Below, piece after piece: positions 18,143-27,270 of a stretch of 64,000 bases of DNA; position 1 is the first letter of the stretch; each line of letters begins with the position of its first letter. A model generated the notes under the pieces. That model was given only the letters and a program-made list of their open reading frames with translations. It was not told the DNA's origin and ran no database searches. Source of the DNA: Acidobacteriota bacterium (GTDB taxonomy: Bacteria > Acidobacteriota > Aminicenantia > Aminicenantales > Saccharicenantaceae); contig JAKLEN010000007.1 of the NCBI GenBank assembly GCA_022711665.1, positions 1 to 64,000 of the forward strand, in the 5' to 3' direction. The position numbers and the translations under genes were made by a program.

Positions 18143-18166
18143 GTCTTTTACCCCGTTTGACGATGT

Positions 18167-18195
18167 GTATATCATATATCTTATCGGTTTGTCAA
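18167..18195 (-). promoter_or_regulatory. Promoter of the GntR gene with partial operator
   Basis: On the minus strand TTGACA (complement of 18190-18195) is followed after 17 bases by ATATAC (complement of 18167-18172). The segment reads TATGATATAC then ACATCG, so the left half of the repeated operator is intact and the right half has diverged. The same spacing and -10 sequence occur at 7.9 and 19.0 kb. Confidence 0.65.
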
Positions 18196-18212
18196 ACAGT
18201 TAGAAGTGGTTC

Positions 18213-18911
18213 TTAGCGTTCGGAACACATCTCCGCGCCATGGACGATCCTGACATCCTTGATCAAGCAGGAGTACGTGCCGTCGCCCGGCCCCCTCAAC
18301 CGGAATCCGACGGCCCCGCCGCCGAGCGGCTCCGGGGACTTGTCTTCTCCCTCGCAGACCGTGACGCCGTTAATTTTCAGCCAGAGCCTGGCTCCGTTGC
18401 GGCCGAGCTCGATCTCGTACCAATCCTCCGTCGTGGCGGCATCCTTGGCTTCGCAGACGAGCGCGTTCCCGGGATTCCTGCGGATGTAGGCGTTCGGCTG
18501 GTGGAAGCCGGTATGGAAGGCCGCCAGGTAGTTCGCGACGCCCCCCGACGTCCAGTAGTCCATGGCCCCGTCGGACTTGGCCGGAAGCGCGGGAAGGGCT
18601 CCCGTCTCCCGGTCGGAGATCGAGAGCAGGACCACGTTGACGCCCCTGGCCTGGAGGGACTTGGCGGCGAACCGAAGGACGAAGTTCTTGCCGTAGCTTT
18701 CCGGAGAGACGAGGGTTACGCCCTTGGAATCCGGGCCCTCGGACAGGCGGATGGCCTTTTCGCCGCCGTCCACCTGAACGCTTCCGATACCGACCAGGGT
18801 CCAGCGGGAAAGATCCTCGGCGGAATAGGTTTTCTCGGCCGAGGCCTGCAGAAAAAGAAGCGGAGCCGTCGCCGCGATGACGGCAGCCAGCCTGAATGCG
18901 AATTTCGGCAT
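18213..18911 (-). CDS. Secreted concanavalin-like (DUF1961-type) protein
   Basis: A 232-residue exported protein with a signal peptide (residues 1-25). The mature part looks like a single jelly-roll lectin/glucanase fold: strand-rich, with DGAMDYWTSGGVANYLAAFH and AYIRRNPG around residues 115-150 and an EDWYEIELGRNGARLWLKING strand pair near residue 166. The RRNPG segment reminds me of DUF1961; the assignment is tentative. AGGAGG lies ahead of the ATG. It is divergent from the DUF5009 operon across an operator site, and the GntR gene follows it. A role in binding or trimming the target glycan outside the cytoplasm is inference. Confidence 0.68.
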   Translation of the reverse strand: MPKFAFRLAAVIAATAPLLFLQASAEKTYSAEDLSRWTLVGIGSVQVDGGEKAIRLSEGPDSKGVTLVSPESYGKNFVLRFAAKSLQARGVNVVLLSISDRETGALPALPAKSDGAMDYWTSGGVANYLAAFHTGFHQPNAYIRRNPGNALVCEAKDAATTEDWYEIELGRNGARLWLKINGVTVCEGEDKSPEPLGGGAVGFRLRGPGDGTYSCLIKDVRIVHGAEMCSER

Positions 18912-18972
18912 ATCGAGCCTCCTGTTTATATGAATGAGAGCGAGAATCGGCGATCTTTTATCATGAGATCAC

Positions 18973-19021
18973 TTGACTACCTTCATTCCGCTATGATATA
19001 CGATATACGATATTAATCCAA
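18973..19021. promoter_or_regulatory. Divergent promoters with operator, DUF1961 / DUF5009 operon
   Basis: Plus strand: TTGACT at 18973-18978, 17-base gap, ATATAC at 18996-19001. Minus strand: TTGGAT (complement of 19016-19021), 17-base gap, TATCAT (complement of 18993-18998). The 20-base block TATGATATACGATATACGAT at 18992-19011 overlaps both -10 regions, so one bound protein could silence both directions. Confidence 0.7.
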
Positions 19022-19052
19022 TTCAGGGCAATATGGCAAGCGTAGAGTGACC

Positions 19053-20153
19053 ATGAAAAACCCCGAAGCGACTGTCGACCCCGTCTCGATCAAGCCCAAG
19101 GCCTCAGAGCGCTTCATCACCCTCGACGTCATGCGCGGCTTCGTCATGCTGGCGCTGAGCTGGGGGCTCATCGGGCGCGAGGCCATGCTGCAGCAGCCCT
19201 CGCTGGCCTGGCTGGGCGAGCAGCTCAATCATGTCAAGTGGACCGGGCTGGCTTTCTGGGACATGATCCAGCCGTTCTTCTGGTTCGTCGTCGGGGCGGC
19301 CCTGCCCTTCGCCCGGGCCCGCCGGCTCAAGATCGGCGAGTCGCGGTCGGCCATGCTGCGGCATTCGCTCTGGCGGGCGATCAAGCTCGTCCTCGTCGGG
19401 CAGATCCTGCTGAGCATCCAGGTCTCGAAGCTGGTCATCCATCCCCGGGAGACGCTGACCCAGCTGGCCGTGTGCTACATGCTCTGCGTTCTCATCTATG
19501 AGCTGCCCCTGCGCGGCCAGGTCCTGGCGGCCGCCGGGCTCATGGCCCTCAACTGGGGCCTGTATCAGGTCTTCCCGGGCGCGGCCGGTCCGTTCTCGCC
19601 GGCCGACAACGTCGGCGTGATCATCGACCGGGCGGTGTTCGGAATGGACAGCGCCGGGCGCTGGGTGACGATCTATTTCGTCGGCAGCACCGTGTCGATG
19701 CTCATCGGGGCCTGGGCCGGGACGTTCCTGCTGGGGCCGAAGACGCGCCAGGCCAAGGTCAAGATCCTGGCGGCCGCGGGAGCCGCCGGCCTGGCCCTCG
19801 GCCTGGCCCTGTCGCCGTTCGTCCCGGTCATGCAAAAGACCTGGACGGCGTCGTACACGTTCCTGACCTCGGGCCTGGTCGTGCTCGTCCTGGCGGCCCT
19901 GTTCTGGACCCTCGACCTGAAGGGCTGGAAGAAGCCGGCCTACCCCCTGGTGGTGGTCGGCATGAACGGCATCTTCTTCTACGCCCTCAGCCAGGCGCTG
20001 GGGACCTGGGTCGATAAGTCCCTGGCTGTCTTCACGCACCGTTTCGAATTCGCCGGAGCCCTGGCTCCGCTGCTCCAGCCGACGGCCGCCGTCGGCCTGA
20101 TGTGGCTCGTCTGCCTGTGGCTCTACCGGCGCAAGATCTTCATCAAGCTCTGA
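19053..20153 (+). CDS. DUF5009/HGSNAT-like membrane acyltransferase
   Basis: A 366-residue membrane protein with about 10 hydrophobic segments. The N-terminal RFITLDVMRGFVMLALSWGL carries the LDxxRG signature shared by DUF5009, DUF1624 and heparan-alpha-glucosaminide N-acetyltransferase; FWDMIQPFFWFVVGAALPFA follows. The human relative acetylates terminal glucosamine of heparan sulfate across the lysosomal membrane. I use the ATG at 19053; a GTG two codons upstream is in frame. It is the first gene of the 17 kb operon behind the 19.0 kb operator. An acyl-transfer job on an imported or surface sugar is likely but not shown. Confidence 0.82.
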   Translation: MKNPEATVDPVSIKPKASERFITLDVMRGFVMLALSWGLIGREAMLQQPSLAWLGEQLNHVKWTGLAFWDMIQPFFWFVVGAALPFARARRLKIGESRSAMLRHSLWRAIKLVLVGQILLSIQVSKLVIHPRETLTQLAVCYMLCVLIYELPLRGQVLAAAGLMALNWGLYQVFPGAAGPFSPADNVGVIIDRAVFGMDSAGRWVTIYFVGSTVSMLIGAWAGTFLLGPKTRQAKVKILAAAGAAGLALGLALSPFVPVMQKTWTASYTFLTSGLVVLVLAALFWTLDLKGWKKPAYPLVVVGMNGIFFYALSQALGTWVDKSLAVFTHRFEFAGALAPLLQPTAAVGLMWLVCLWLYRRKIFIKL

Positions 20154-20189
20154 CCGGCCGGAAGGCGCGGCCGGCATAGGTGATCGGCG

Positions 20190-21569
20190 ATGCTCTTCAA
20201 TTCCCCAGTCTTCGCCGCCTTCTTCGTCATCGTCCTGGCGGGCTACTATGCCCTGAGGCCGGCCCGGCTCCGGATCCTCTGGATCCTCGCGGCCTCGTAC
20301 GTCTTCTACGGCTGGCTGAGCCCGCTCTATCCGGCGCTCCTGGCCTACGCTACCCTCGTCAGCTACGTCGCCGCCCGGGCCATGGCCTCATCGCGGCGAA
20401 AGAAAGCCTGGCTGGCCCTGGCCGTCGTCAACGGGATCGTCATGCTCGGGGCCGCCAAGTACGGCGCCTTCCTGGCGGCCAACCTGAACGGGCTCCTGGA
20501 GATCCTGGGGATCGAGGCCACGGTCAAGGCCCCCGGCCGGCTCTTCCCGGTCGGCATCTCCTTTTACACCATGCTGATCATCGGGTACGTCATGGACGTC
20601 TACCGGGGCAAGGTCCCGGCCGAGAAGGACGTCGTCCGCTACGCGACGTTCACCGCCTTCTTCCCTTATCTGCTGGCCGGACCGATCGAGCGGGCCGGGA
20701 CGATGCTGCCCCAGCTCGTCCGGCTGCCGAAGTTCCGGGCGGTCAACATCAGCGAGGGACTGTCGCTCTTCGTCGTGGGCCTTTTCAAGAAGGTCGCCCT
20801 GGCGGACTTCCTGGCCATCTACGTCGACAGAGTCTACGGCAGCCCGGCCGGCGCCGCGGGGCTGACCCTTCTTGTCGCCACCTATGCCTTCGCCTGGCAG
20901 ATCTATTTCGATTTCAGCGGCTACACCGACCTGGCCCGCGGCGTCGCCAAGATGATGGGCTTCGATCTCAGCCTCAACTTCAACAATCCCTACCTGGCCG
21001 ACGGCCTGGGGGATTTCTGGCGGCGCTGGCACATCAGCCTGTCCTCCTGGATCCGCGACTACATCTATTTCCCCCTGGCCGGCCGGACGATCGCGCCGAC
21101 GGTCCGGAGCTACGCGGCCATGATCGCGGCCATGGTCCTGGCCGGGTTGTGGCACGGCGCGGCTTGGACCTTCGTCATCTGGGGGGCCATCCACGGCATC
21201 GGCCGGGCGTTCACGCGCGAGCTCGAGGTCTCCTCCTTTTATAAGCACCGCATCCCGAAGCCGGTCAAGCAGTTCTTCGTCTTCCACCTGATCTGCCTGA
21301 CCTGGATCTTCTTCCGGGCGGCGACGTTCCCGGACGCCCTGGCGGTCCTGAAGGGGATCCTGTCGTTCACCGTGAGCGATCCCCGCTTCCCCCTGGTCGG
21401 GATCCTGTTCATCGGGCTCGTCTGGGGCTACCAGTTCCTGTTCAAATCGAAGCGGCGGCGGATCCTGGACCACTCCGCCGTGCGGGTCGGGCTGATGCTG
21501 GCCATGATGCTCTACCTCGTCTTTTTCAGCACGCCCGGCTATGAGAAGTTCTACTATTTCCGGTTTTGA
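20190..21569 (+). CDS. MBOAT-family membrane O-acyltransferase (AlgI/DltB type)
   Basis: A 459-residue membrane protein with about 11 segments. The conserved FPVGISFYTM, FPYLLAGPIERA, YFDFSGYTDLARG and DFWRRWHISLSSWIRDYIYFP motifs and the catalytic His in AGLWHGAAWTF near residue 326 identify the AlgI/PatA/DltB branch. Such proteins pass acyl groups across the inner membrane to a partner that acylates polysaccharides. AGGTGA precedes the ATG, 37 bases after the DUF5009 gene. The next gene is an SGNH-type protein, the usual partner, so these two probably act as an O-acetylation pair. Confidence 0.92.
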   Translation: MLFNSPVFAAFFVIVLAGYYALRPARLRILWILAASYVFYGWLSPLYPALLAYATLVSYVAARAMASSRRKKAWLALAVVNGIVMLGAAKYGAFLAANLNGLLEILGIEATVKAPGRLFPVGISFYTMLIIGYVMDVYRGKVPAEKDVVRYATFTAFFPYLLAGPIERAGTMLPQLVRLPKFRAVNISEGLSLFVVGLFKKVALADFLAIYVDRVYGSPAGAAGLTLLVATYAFAWQIYFDFSGYTDLARGVAKMMGFDLSLNFNNPYLADGLGDFWRRWHISLSSWIRDYIYFPLAGRTIAPTVRSYAAMIAAMVLAGLWHGAAWTFVIWGAIHGIGRAFTRELEVSSFYKHRIPKPVKQFFVFHLICLTWIFFRAATFPDALAVLKGILSFTVSDPRFPLVGILFIGLVWGYQFLFKSKRRRILDHSAVRVGLMLAMMLYLVFFSTPGYEKFYYFRF

Positions 21570-21606
21570 CGCGCCATGAAGACCGCGGCGAACGAAGGAA
21601 GACGGC

Positions 21607-22716
21607 ATGAAGCCGACGATACCGAACTCGAATAACGTCATCCTGACCTGGAAGGAGTGGATCCTGACCGCCGTCCTGTTCCTGGCCGTGAGCTTTACCC
21701 TCTACTTCGGGTGGTCCCGCTGGGAAAAGATCCCGGTCGAGCGCGATTACCGGTCCTCCTGCTGGGAGGAGCGGATGAGCGACTACTGGGCCTACGCCCA
21801 GTGGTGCCGGGTCGCCCGGGCCGGCTACCCGGTCCTGCTCATCGGGGATTCGGTCGTTTGGGGCCAGGAAGTGCCCAACAACGAAACGATCTCCCACGCC
21901 ATCAACGCCGAGCTCGGCCGGGACGAGGTCGCCAACCTGGGGATCGACGGCCTGACCAACGCGGCGATGACCGGGCTGTTCAGGCACTACGGCCGGAGCC
22001 TGCGCGGCACCCGCATCATCCTCGAGTTCAACCCGCTCTGGATGTCCAGCCCCAGCCGCGACCTCCGCGGCCGGGGAAAGGCGCGCTGGGAATTCCATCA
22101 CCCGCGCCTGGTGCCGCAGCTCGATCCCCGCATCTCCTATTACCGGGGCCTGGACGAGCGGATCGGCTATCTCTTCGACCATTACCTGAAGCTTCCCCCC
22201 TTCGTCCGCCACCTGATGGTCAACAATTTCGAGAACAAGAGCGTCTCCGCCTGGCTCCTGGAGCACCCCTACCGGCTGCCGCTCGGCGCGATCTCGTTCG
22301 CGGCCGCGCCCATGATGAGGGAAAAACAGGGGCTGGGCACGGCCTGGTCCAGCCGCAAGGGCGCCGGGCCGGTCGACGCCCCGTTCGTTCCGGCCGGCGA
22401 ATCCCTCCAGTGGGAGTTCTATCTGAAGGCCCTGCGCCGCCTCAAGAAGAACGGCAACAGCGTTTTCGTCCTTCTGGGCCCGTTCAATTCGCACCGCCTG
22501 ACGGCCCCGAGCCGGGAGCGCTTCCTGGCCATGATGAGCGAGGTCAAGGCCAAGCTGGACGAGCTCGGCTATCCCTATTTCGACGCGACGGAGGACCTCC
22601 TGCCGAGCGAGGCCTTCGCCGACCAGTGCCATGTCCTGAAAGACGGCCACGAGCGGCTGGCTCGGGCCCTGGTCCGGGACGCCGGCTTCGCCGGGTGGCT
22701 CGGCGGCGGGAAATAG
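21607..22716 (+). CDS. Membrane-anchored SGNH-hydrolase-like protein (acylation partner)
   Basis: A 369-residue protein with one N-terminal membrane segment (about residues 18-36) and a large external domain. VLLIGDSVVWGQEV near residue 80 is the SGNH block I with the nucleophile Ser, and DQCHVLKDGHERLA near residue 340 supplies the Asp/His end of the triad. It resembles the AlgJ/AlgX/DltD type of protein that works with an MBOAT to transfer or remove acetyl groups. AAGGAAG lies ahead of the ATG and the MBOAT gene ends 37 bases upstream. Whether it adds or removes acyl groups is open; the intact triad allows both. Confidence 0.82.
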   Translation: MKPTIPNSNNVILTWKEWILTAVLFLAVSFTLYFGWSRWEKIPVERDYRSSCWEERMSDYWAYAQWCRVARAGYPVLLIGDSVVWGQEVPNNETISHAINAELGRDEVANLGIDGLTNAAMTGLFRHYGRSLRGTRIILEFNPLWMSSPSRDLRGRGKARWEFHHPRLVPQLDPRISYYRGLDERIGYLFDHYLKLPPFVRHLMVNNFENKSVSAWLLEHPYRLPLGAISFAAAPMMREKQGLGTAWSSRKGAGPVDAPFVPAGESLQWEFYLKALRRLKKNGNSVFVLLGPFNSHRLTAPSRERFLAMMSEVKAKLDELGYPYFDATEDLLPSEAFADQCHVLKDGHERLARALVRDAGFAGWLGGGK

Positions 22717-22843
22717 GGGAGGGCCCGATGTCGCGCCGCCGCAGCCCCGGGGTTCGACCGGCCGGCCGCGCCGCCGGCCGTCGGCCGGCTTGGACGGCCG
22801 CTCCGATTCCTTTATAGTGGTGCCGGAGGTCTCGCCAGCAAGA

Positions 22844-25081
22844 ATGTCCAACAGAACAAAAAGCCGGAAGAAGAAGGATCAGCGGCTGCCCGGCCGTCCC
22901 GCCCCTGCGACGACCGCCCTCCAGGGACCGACCGCGGCCGGCCCGGCCCGCCGCGGCCGGCGCGCCAAACGGCTGGCGGTCGTCGTCGCCGGGCTCGGCC
23001 TGGCCCTCGCCGCTTTTCTGTTCGTCCTCCTCAGGCCCCGGACCAGGTTCGAAGGAGACAGCGGGACCAACGTCCTGCTCATCACCCTCGATACGACCAG
23101 GGCCGACCGGATCGGCAGCTACGGCTGGACGGGGGCCCGGACGCCCAGCCTGGATTTCCTGGCCTCGAACGGCATCCGGTTCGCCAACGCCTATTGCCAG
23201 GTCCCGCTGACCCTGCCCTCGCACAGCTCCCTGATGACCGGCACCTATCCGCTCTACCACCAGGTCCGCAACAACGGCTCCTACCGCCTCAAAGGCGACC
23301 TGGCCACGCTGGCCGAGGTCCTGAAGGACGCGGGCTTCCGGACGGCCGCTTTCGTCAGCTCCTTCACCGTGAATTCCCGCTTCGGCCTCAACCAGGGGTT
23401 CGAGGTCTACGACGACCGCTGGGGGAGCGGCGGCGCCCTCGAGGACTCCGGGTCCGAACGAAGGGCGGCGGCGACCGCGGCCTCTTTTTCCCGCTGGCTC
23501 GAGGCCAACGGCCGGCAGAAGTTCTTCGGCTGGGTGCATTTCTACGATCCGCACCTGCCCTACGATCCTCCGTCGCCCTTCAAGGAACAGTTCGCCGGCC
23601 GGCCCTACGACGGCGAGATCGCTTCCATGGACGAGTCGATCGGCAGGATCGTCGACCAGCTCAGGGACCAGGGCCTGCTCGAGAACACCCTGATCGTCGT
23701 CGCCGGCGACCACGGCGAGGCCCTGGGCGAGAAAGGCGAGCTGGACCACGGCCTCTACATCTACGACGTCACGCTGAAGGTCCCCCTCATCATCTACGGC
23801 GGGAAGCGCCTGCCCCGGGGGATCGTCGTCCCGTCCCGGGTCAGGCTGGTCGACGTCATGCCCACCGTCCTCGAGATCCTGGGTCTGCCCCAGTCGGGCC
23901 GGGTCCAGGGCCTGAGCCTTCTGGACCACATCCTCGGCCGGAGGAAGGACGATCTCGGGTCCTATATCGAGAGCTATTACCCCCGCGAGAATTATAACTG
24001 GTCCGAGCTGGTCGGCCTCATCGACGGGAACTGGAAATATATCCGGGCTCCGCGGGAAGAGCTCTACGACCTGGCCGGGGATCCCGCCGAGGAGAGAAAC
24101 GAGATCGGGCGGGAAGGCCGGCGCGGCGCGGATCTCCGGCGGAAGCTGGAGGAGATGGTCCGGGAACAGTCTTCGGCCCTGGAAGCGGGCCGGGTCATGA
24201 CGAGCGAAGAGAAGGAGCGCTTGAGGTCCCTGGGCTATCTGGCCGGGTCGGCTCCGGCCGGCGCACCCGGCCAGGCCCTGCCGGATCCCAAGGACAAGAT
24301 CGAGGAATTCGCCGGCATCTGCCGGGCCAAGATCCTCGAGTTCGAGGGCGATCTGGGGAAGGCGGTCGAGAGCTACCGGGCCCTGATCGCCTCCTATCCG
24401 GCGGCCCCGGACCATTATTCGCGTCTGGCCGACGTCCATATCCGCCAGGGCGATCTCGAGGCGGCGGCCGGCGTCCTGGCCCAGGGGATCGGCAGGGTCC
24501 CGGAAGCGCCCCTCCTGCGCTCCAAGCTGAGCCTGGTCTGTTTCAGGCTGGGCCGGTTCGAGGAGGCTTCCCGGGCGGCCGGGGAGGCCCTGGACATGGA
24601 TCCCCTGGATTACAACGCCCTGGTCTCGTCGGGCTGGATCATGAGCCGGTCGGGACGATACGGCGAAGCGATCGATTATTTCCGGAGGGCTCTGGACATC
24701 GAGCCGGGGAACCGGTCGCTGCGGCTGGATCAGGCCCGAGCCCTGGCCGCGGCCGGCCGGCAAGCGGAGGCCCTCGAGATCTACGGGACCTTGAAGGACG
24801 AGGATCCAAACGATTACGCCGTCCATCAGGAAAGCGGCATCATCCTGGCGTCCCAGGGTAACATGGCCGCGGCCCTGGAGAGCCTGGGAAAGGCCGTCAG
24901 CCTGCATCCCGCCGCCGAGACGTACCTGAACTACGCGGCGGTCCTGGAACGGGTCGGGAACCGGGCCGAGGCCGTCAAGTACCTTCGGCTCTACCTGCAG
25001 ACGACGACGGAAGGGGAGACGCCGCGGAAGGCGGCCGTCCGGAAGGCCCTGGAACATCTGGAAACAACGGGACGCTCTTGA
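22844..25081 (+). CDS. Sulfatase-fold hydrolase with C-terminal TPR repeats; formylglycine residue replaced
   Basis: A 745-residue membrane-anchored protein: a basic N-terminus, one hydrophobic segment (about 45-62), an alkaline-phosphatase/sulfatase domain (about 75-445) and a TPR array (about 490-740). NVLLITLDTTRADRIG gives the metal-binding Asp pair, and VVAGDHGEALGEKGELDHG gives the later metal Asp-His. The motif that in sulfatases reads C/S-x-P-S-R is here TLPSHSSLMTG, with Thr at the formylglycine position and His for Arg. So it is probably a phosphoester or other transferase/hydrolase of the fold rather than a classical sulfatase. A GGAGG lies 14 bases before the ATG, rather far, so the start is less certain. 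Confidence 0.8.
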   Translation: MSNRTKSRKKKDQRLPGRPAPATTALQGPTAAGPARRGRRAKRLAVVVAGLGLALAAFLFVLLRPRTRFEGDSGTNVLLITLDTTRADRIGSYGWTGARTPSLDFLASNGIRFANAYCQVPLTLPSHSSLMTGTYPLYHQVRNNGSYRLKGDLATLAEVLKDAGFRTAAFVSSFTVNSRFGLNQGFEVYDDRWGSGGALEDSGSERRAAATAASFSRWLEANGRQKFFGWVHFYDPHLPYDPPSPFKEQFAGRPYDGEIASMDESIGRIVDQLRDQGLLENTLIVVAGDHGEALGEKGELDHGLYIYDVTLKVPLIIYGGKRLPRGIVVPSRVRLVDVMPTVLEILGLPQSGRVQGLSLLDHILGRRKDDLGSYIESYYPRENYNWSELVGLIDGNWKYIRAPREELYDLAGDPAEERNEIGREGRRGADLRRKLEEMVREQSSALEAGRVMTSEEKERLRSLGYLAGSAPAGAPGQALPDPKDKIEEFAGICRAKILEFEGDLGKAVESYRALIASYPAAPDHYSRLADVHIRQGDLEAAAGVLAQGIGRVPEAPLLRSKLSLVCFRLGRFEEASRAAGEALDMDPLDYNALVSSGWIMSRSGRYGEAIDYFRRALDIEPGNRSLRLDQARALAAAGRQAEALEIYGTLKDEDPNDYAVHQESGIILASQGNMAAALESLGKAVSLHPAAETYLNYAAVLERVGNRAEAVKYLRLYLQTTTEGETPRKAAVRKALEHLETTGRS

Positions 25082-25125
25082 CCCGTCCGGCCGCCGCCGG
25101 CCCGAATTCCTGAGGAAGGGAAGAC

Positions 25126-27228
25126 ATGAGAAAACAGATTTTCGCCTGCGCGGCGCTCCTGCTGATGCTGGCGCCCGCCCCGGGAGCCGCCGGGCCCGAC
25201 GAGCTGTCGCAGCTGTTCCAGGCGCTCCAGGGCCGGATCTCCGGCCAGAGGGCACGCGATTACGCCACGCGGCTGTGGACTCATGAGAAGTGGTTCACCC
25301 TGCCGGCCTGGCGGCGGGCGGCCGAGACGGCCCGGACGATCATGACCGAACGGGGATTCGACGAGGCCGATCTCCTTGGGACCCCGGCGGACGGGGTGAC
25401 CAAGTCCTGCGCCTGGACGAACCCGATAGGCTGGGACGTGAAACAAGCCACACTCGAGGTCGTCGAGCCCCCGGTCCCGGACGAATACCGCTATCTCTGC
25501 GATTATCAGGACAACCCGACGTCCCTGAACGCCTGGAGCGCCCCGACGCCGCCGGAGGGGATCGAGACGGAGTTGGTTCTCATGGAGACGGCCGACCCGG
25601 AGGAGCTGGGCCGCCTGGACGCCCGGGGGAAGATCGTCCTGACCTCGGTCTACACGCGCGGCATGAAGAAGCAGCTCGGCCGCTTCGGCATCCTCGGCTT
25701 CGTCGGGGACAGCATCGAAGAGGCGACTGCGGGGTTCGTCGAGGCCAACCAGTGGCTCAACGGCTGGTCGGACATGCCCGGCGGCTGGTGGCTGACGGGC
25801 CACGACAGCCGGAACGGCTTTGGCTTCTCCATATCCCGGAAAAAGGCCGACTACCTGCGCAGCCTTCTCCGGCAGGGGACGAAGGTCAAGGTCCGGGCCA
25901 GGGTCGACAGCCGGTACTATACGGACGGCCAGCTGCCCTACGTCGTCGGACTGGTCAGGGGATCGGACCCCGAGGGGGACGAGATCCTGGTCACCGGACA
26001 TATCAACGAATGGGGCGCGAACGACAACTCGGCCGGGGTCTCGGCCATCCTGGAGGCCGTCGGCACGCTGAACGACCTGATCGGGACCGGGAAGATCCCC
26101 CGACCGCGGAGGTCCCTGCGCGTCCTCCTGGGCGGCGAGATGTACGGCTCCCTGCCCTACGTCGAGAAGAACCTCCGGCGCCTGCAGGATAAGACCGTCG
26201 CGGCGGTCTGCCTGGACACGGGCGCGGAGGATTACGACCTGGCCACGACGGCGGTCAACCTGTACCTGAACCCGAATGCCTGCCCGACCTTTACCGACGC
26301 CCTCTTCCCCGAGGTCCTGCGCCGCTACTACGCCCGCTACGCGCCGGAGCGGCGCTGGTCCATCGAGCCCTTCCTCATGGGGACCGACACCTATTTCTGC
26401 GAGCCGATGATCGGCGTCCCCACCAACCTGGTGTACATGAACGCCGGGAGCCGCCTGCATCACAACTCCCTGGACACCATCGAAAAAGTGGACCCCCGCT
26501 CGCTGCGCGAGCTCAGCTTCATCGCCGCGGCCTATCTCCATTCGGTCGCCGACGCCGGGATGGACGACATCCCCTTCATCGCCGGGCTGACGCTGGCCCG
26601 CGCCAGGATCGTCATCGCGGACAAGGCCCGGGAGATGGAGCTCCGGGCCGGGGCGGCCAGGGATGGCGCGGCCCTGGGGCAGGCCCTGGCCGACGGCCTG
26701 GAAGCGATCGGGTATGGCACGGGACTGCAGGAAACGGCGCTCGGCAGCATCGCCCGCCTGGCGCCGGCCGGCCGGCGGACGGAGGCCCGGAAGCTCCTGG
26801 CGCCGTACGTCCGGCAGGCGGGCGAGATGGGCGGGCTGATGAAGCGGCAGTTCCGCGAGACCGTCGCGGCCCGGGCCGCGGCGGGGGCGCTCAAAGTCGC
26901 AGCGCCGGTCCGGGCGGAAGGGGCCTGGGAGAAGGAGGCGGCGTCGCTGGTGCCGCGGCGGTTCCAGCCGGGGACGCTGTTCCTCGAAGAGGTGCCGCCC
27001 TCCGAATGGCGGGAGATCCGGAGCTCGCCGCACTGGTGGTCGCGGGGCAACTGGGCCGCGGCCGCCTACTGGTGGATCGACGGCCGGCGGAACGTGAACG
27101 AGATCAAGAAGCTCTGCGAGCTCGAGGCCGGTAAGCCCATGGAGGGCTTCGACCTGATCGCCTACCTCCGCTTCCTGGAAAAATACGGGTACGTCAAGCT
27201 TGCCGGGCCTTCCCGGGGAGCGGATTGA
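25126..27228 (+). CDS. Secreted M28-like metallopeptidase, divergent active site
   Basis: A 700-residue exported protein (signal peptide 1-22, ending GAAG). A PA-like insert (about 130-270) precedes the M28-type core: LVTGHINEWGANDNSAGVSA near residue 288 has the metal His and the bridging Asp, RVLLGGEMYGS the presumed catalytic Glu, and AGSRLHHNSLDT the distal His. Canonical members have His-x-Asp and Glu-Glu; here these read His-Ile-Asn and Glu-Met. The C-terminal 200 residues (with VNEIKKLCELEAGKPM) form an extra helical domain also seen in the gene at 33655. Members are aminopeptidases or carboxypeptidases. The altered second-metal ligand may mean one metal or a different substrate. Confidence 0.8.
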   Translation: MRKQIFACAALLLMLAPAPGAAGPDELSQLFQALQGRISGQRARDYATRLWTHEKWFTLPAWRRAAETARTIMTERGFDEADLLGTPADGVTKSCAWTNPIGWDVKQATLEVVEPPVPDEYRYLCDYQDNPTSLNAWSAPTPPEGIETELVLMETADPEELGRLDARGKIVLTSVYTRGMKKQLGRFGILGFVGDSIEEATAGFVEANQWLNGWSDMPGGWWLTGHDSRNGFGFSISRKKADYLRSLLRQGTKVKVRARVDSRYYTDGQLPYVVGLVRGSDPEGDEILVTGHINEWGANDNSAGVSAILEAVGTLNDLIGTGKIPRPRRSLRVLLGGEMYGSLPYVEKNLRRLQDKTVAAVCLDTGAEDYDLATTAVNLYLNPNACPTFTDALFPEVLRRYYARYAPERRWSIEPFLMGTDTYFCEPMIGVPTNLVYMNAGSRLHHNSLDTIEKVDPRSLRELSFIAAAYLHSVADAGMDDIPFIAGLTLARARIVIADKAREMELRAGAARDGAALGQALADGLEAIGYGTGLQETALGSIARLAPAGRRTEARKLLAPYVRQAGEMGGLMKRQFRETVAARAAAGALKVAAPVRAEGAWEKEAASLVPRRFQPGTLFLEEVPPSEWREIRSSPHWWSRGNWAAAAYWWIDGRRNVNEIKKLCELEAGKPMEGFDLIAYLRFLEKYGYVKLAGPSRGAD

Positions 27229-27270
27229 CGGCGCGGCCGCCGTGGCGCCGCGGATGACGGGAGGACGGCC

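Noticed and set aside
18143..18175. Upstream ATG for the GntR gene
   Set aside because: It lies inside the promoter/operator and lacks a ribosome-binding site; the ATG at 18142 has one.
22544..25255. A 903-codon open frame on the minus strand
   Set aside because: Antisense shadow of the sulfatase-fold gene, with the same low-complexity composition and no ribosome-binding site.
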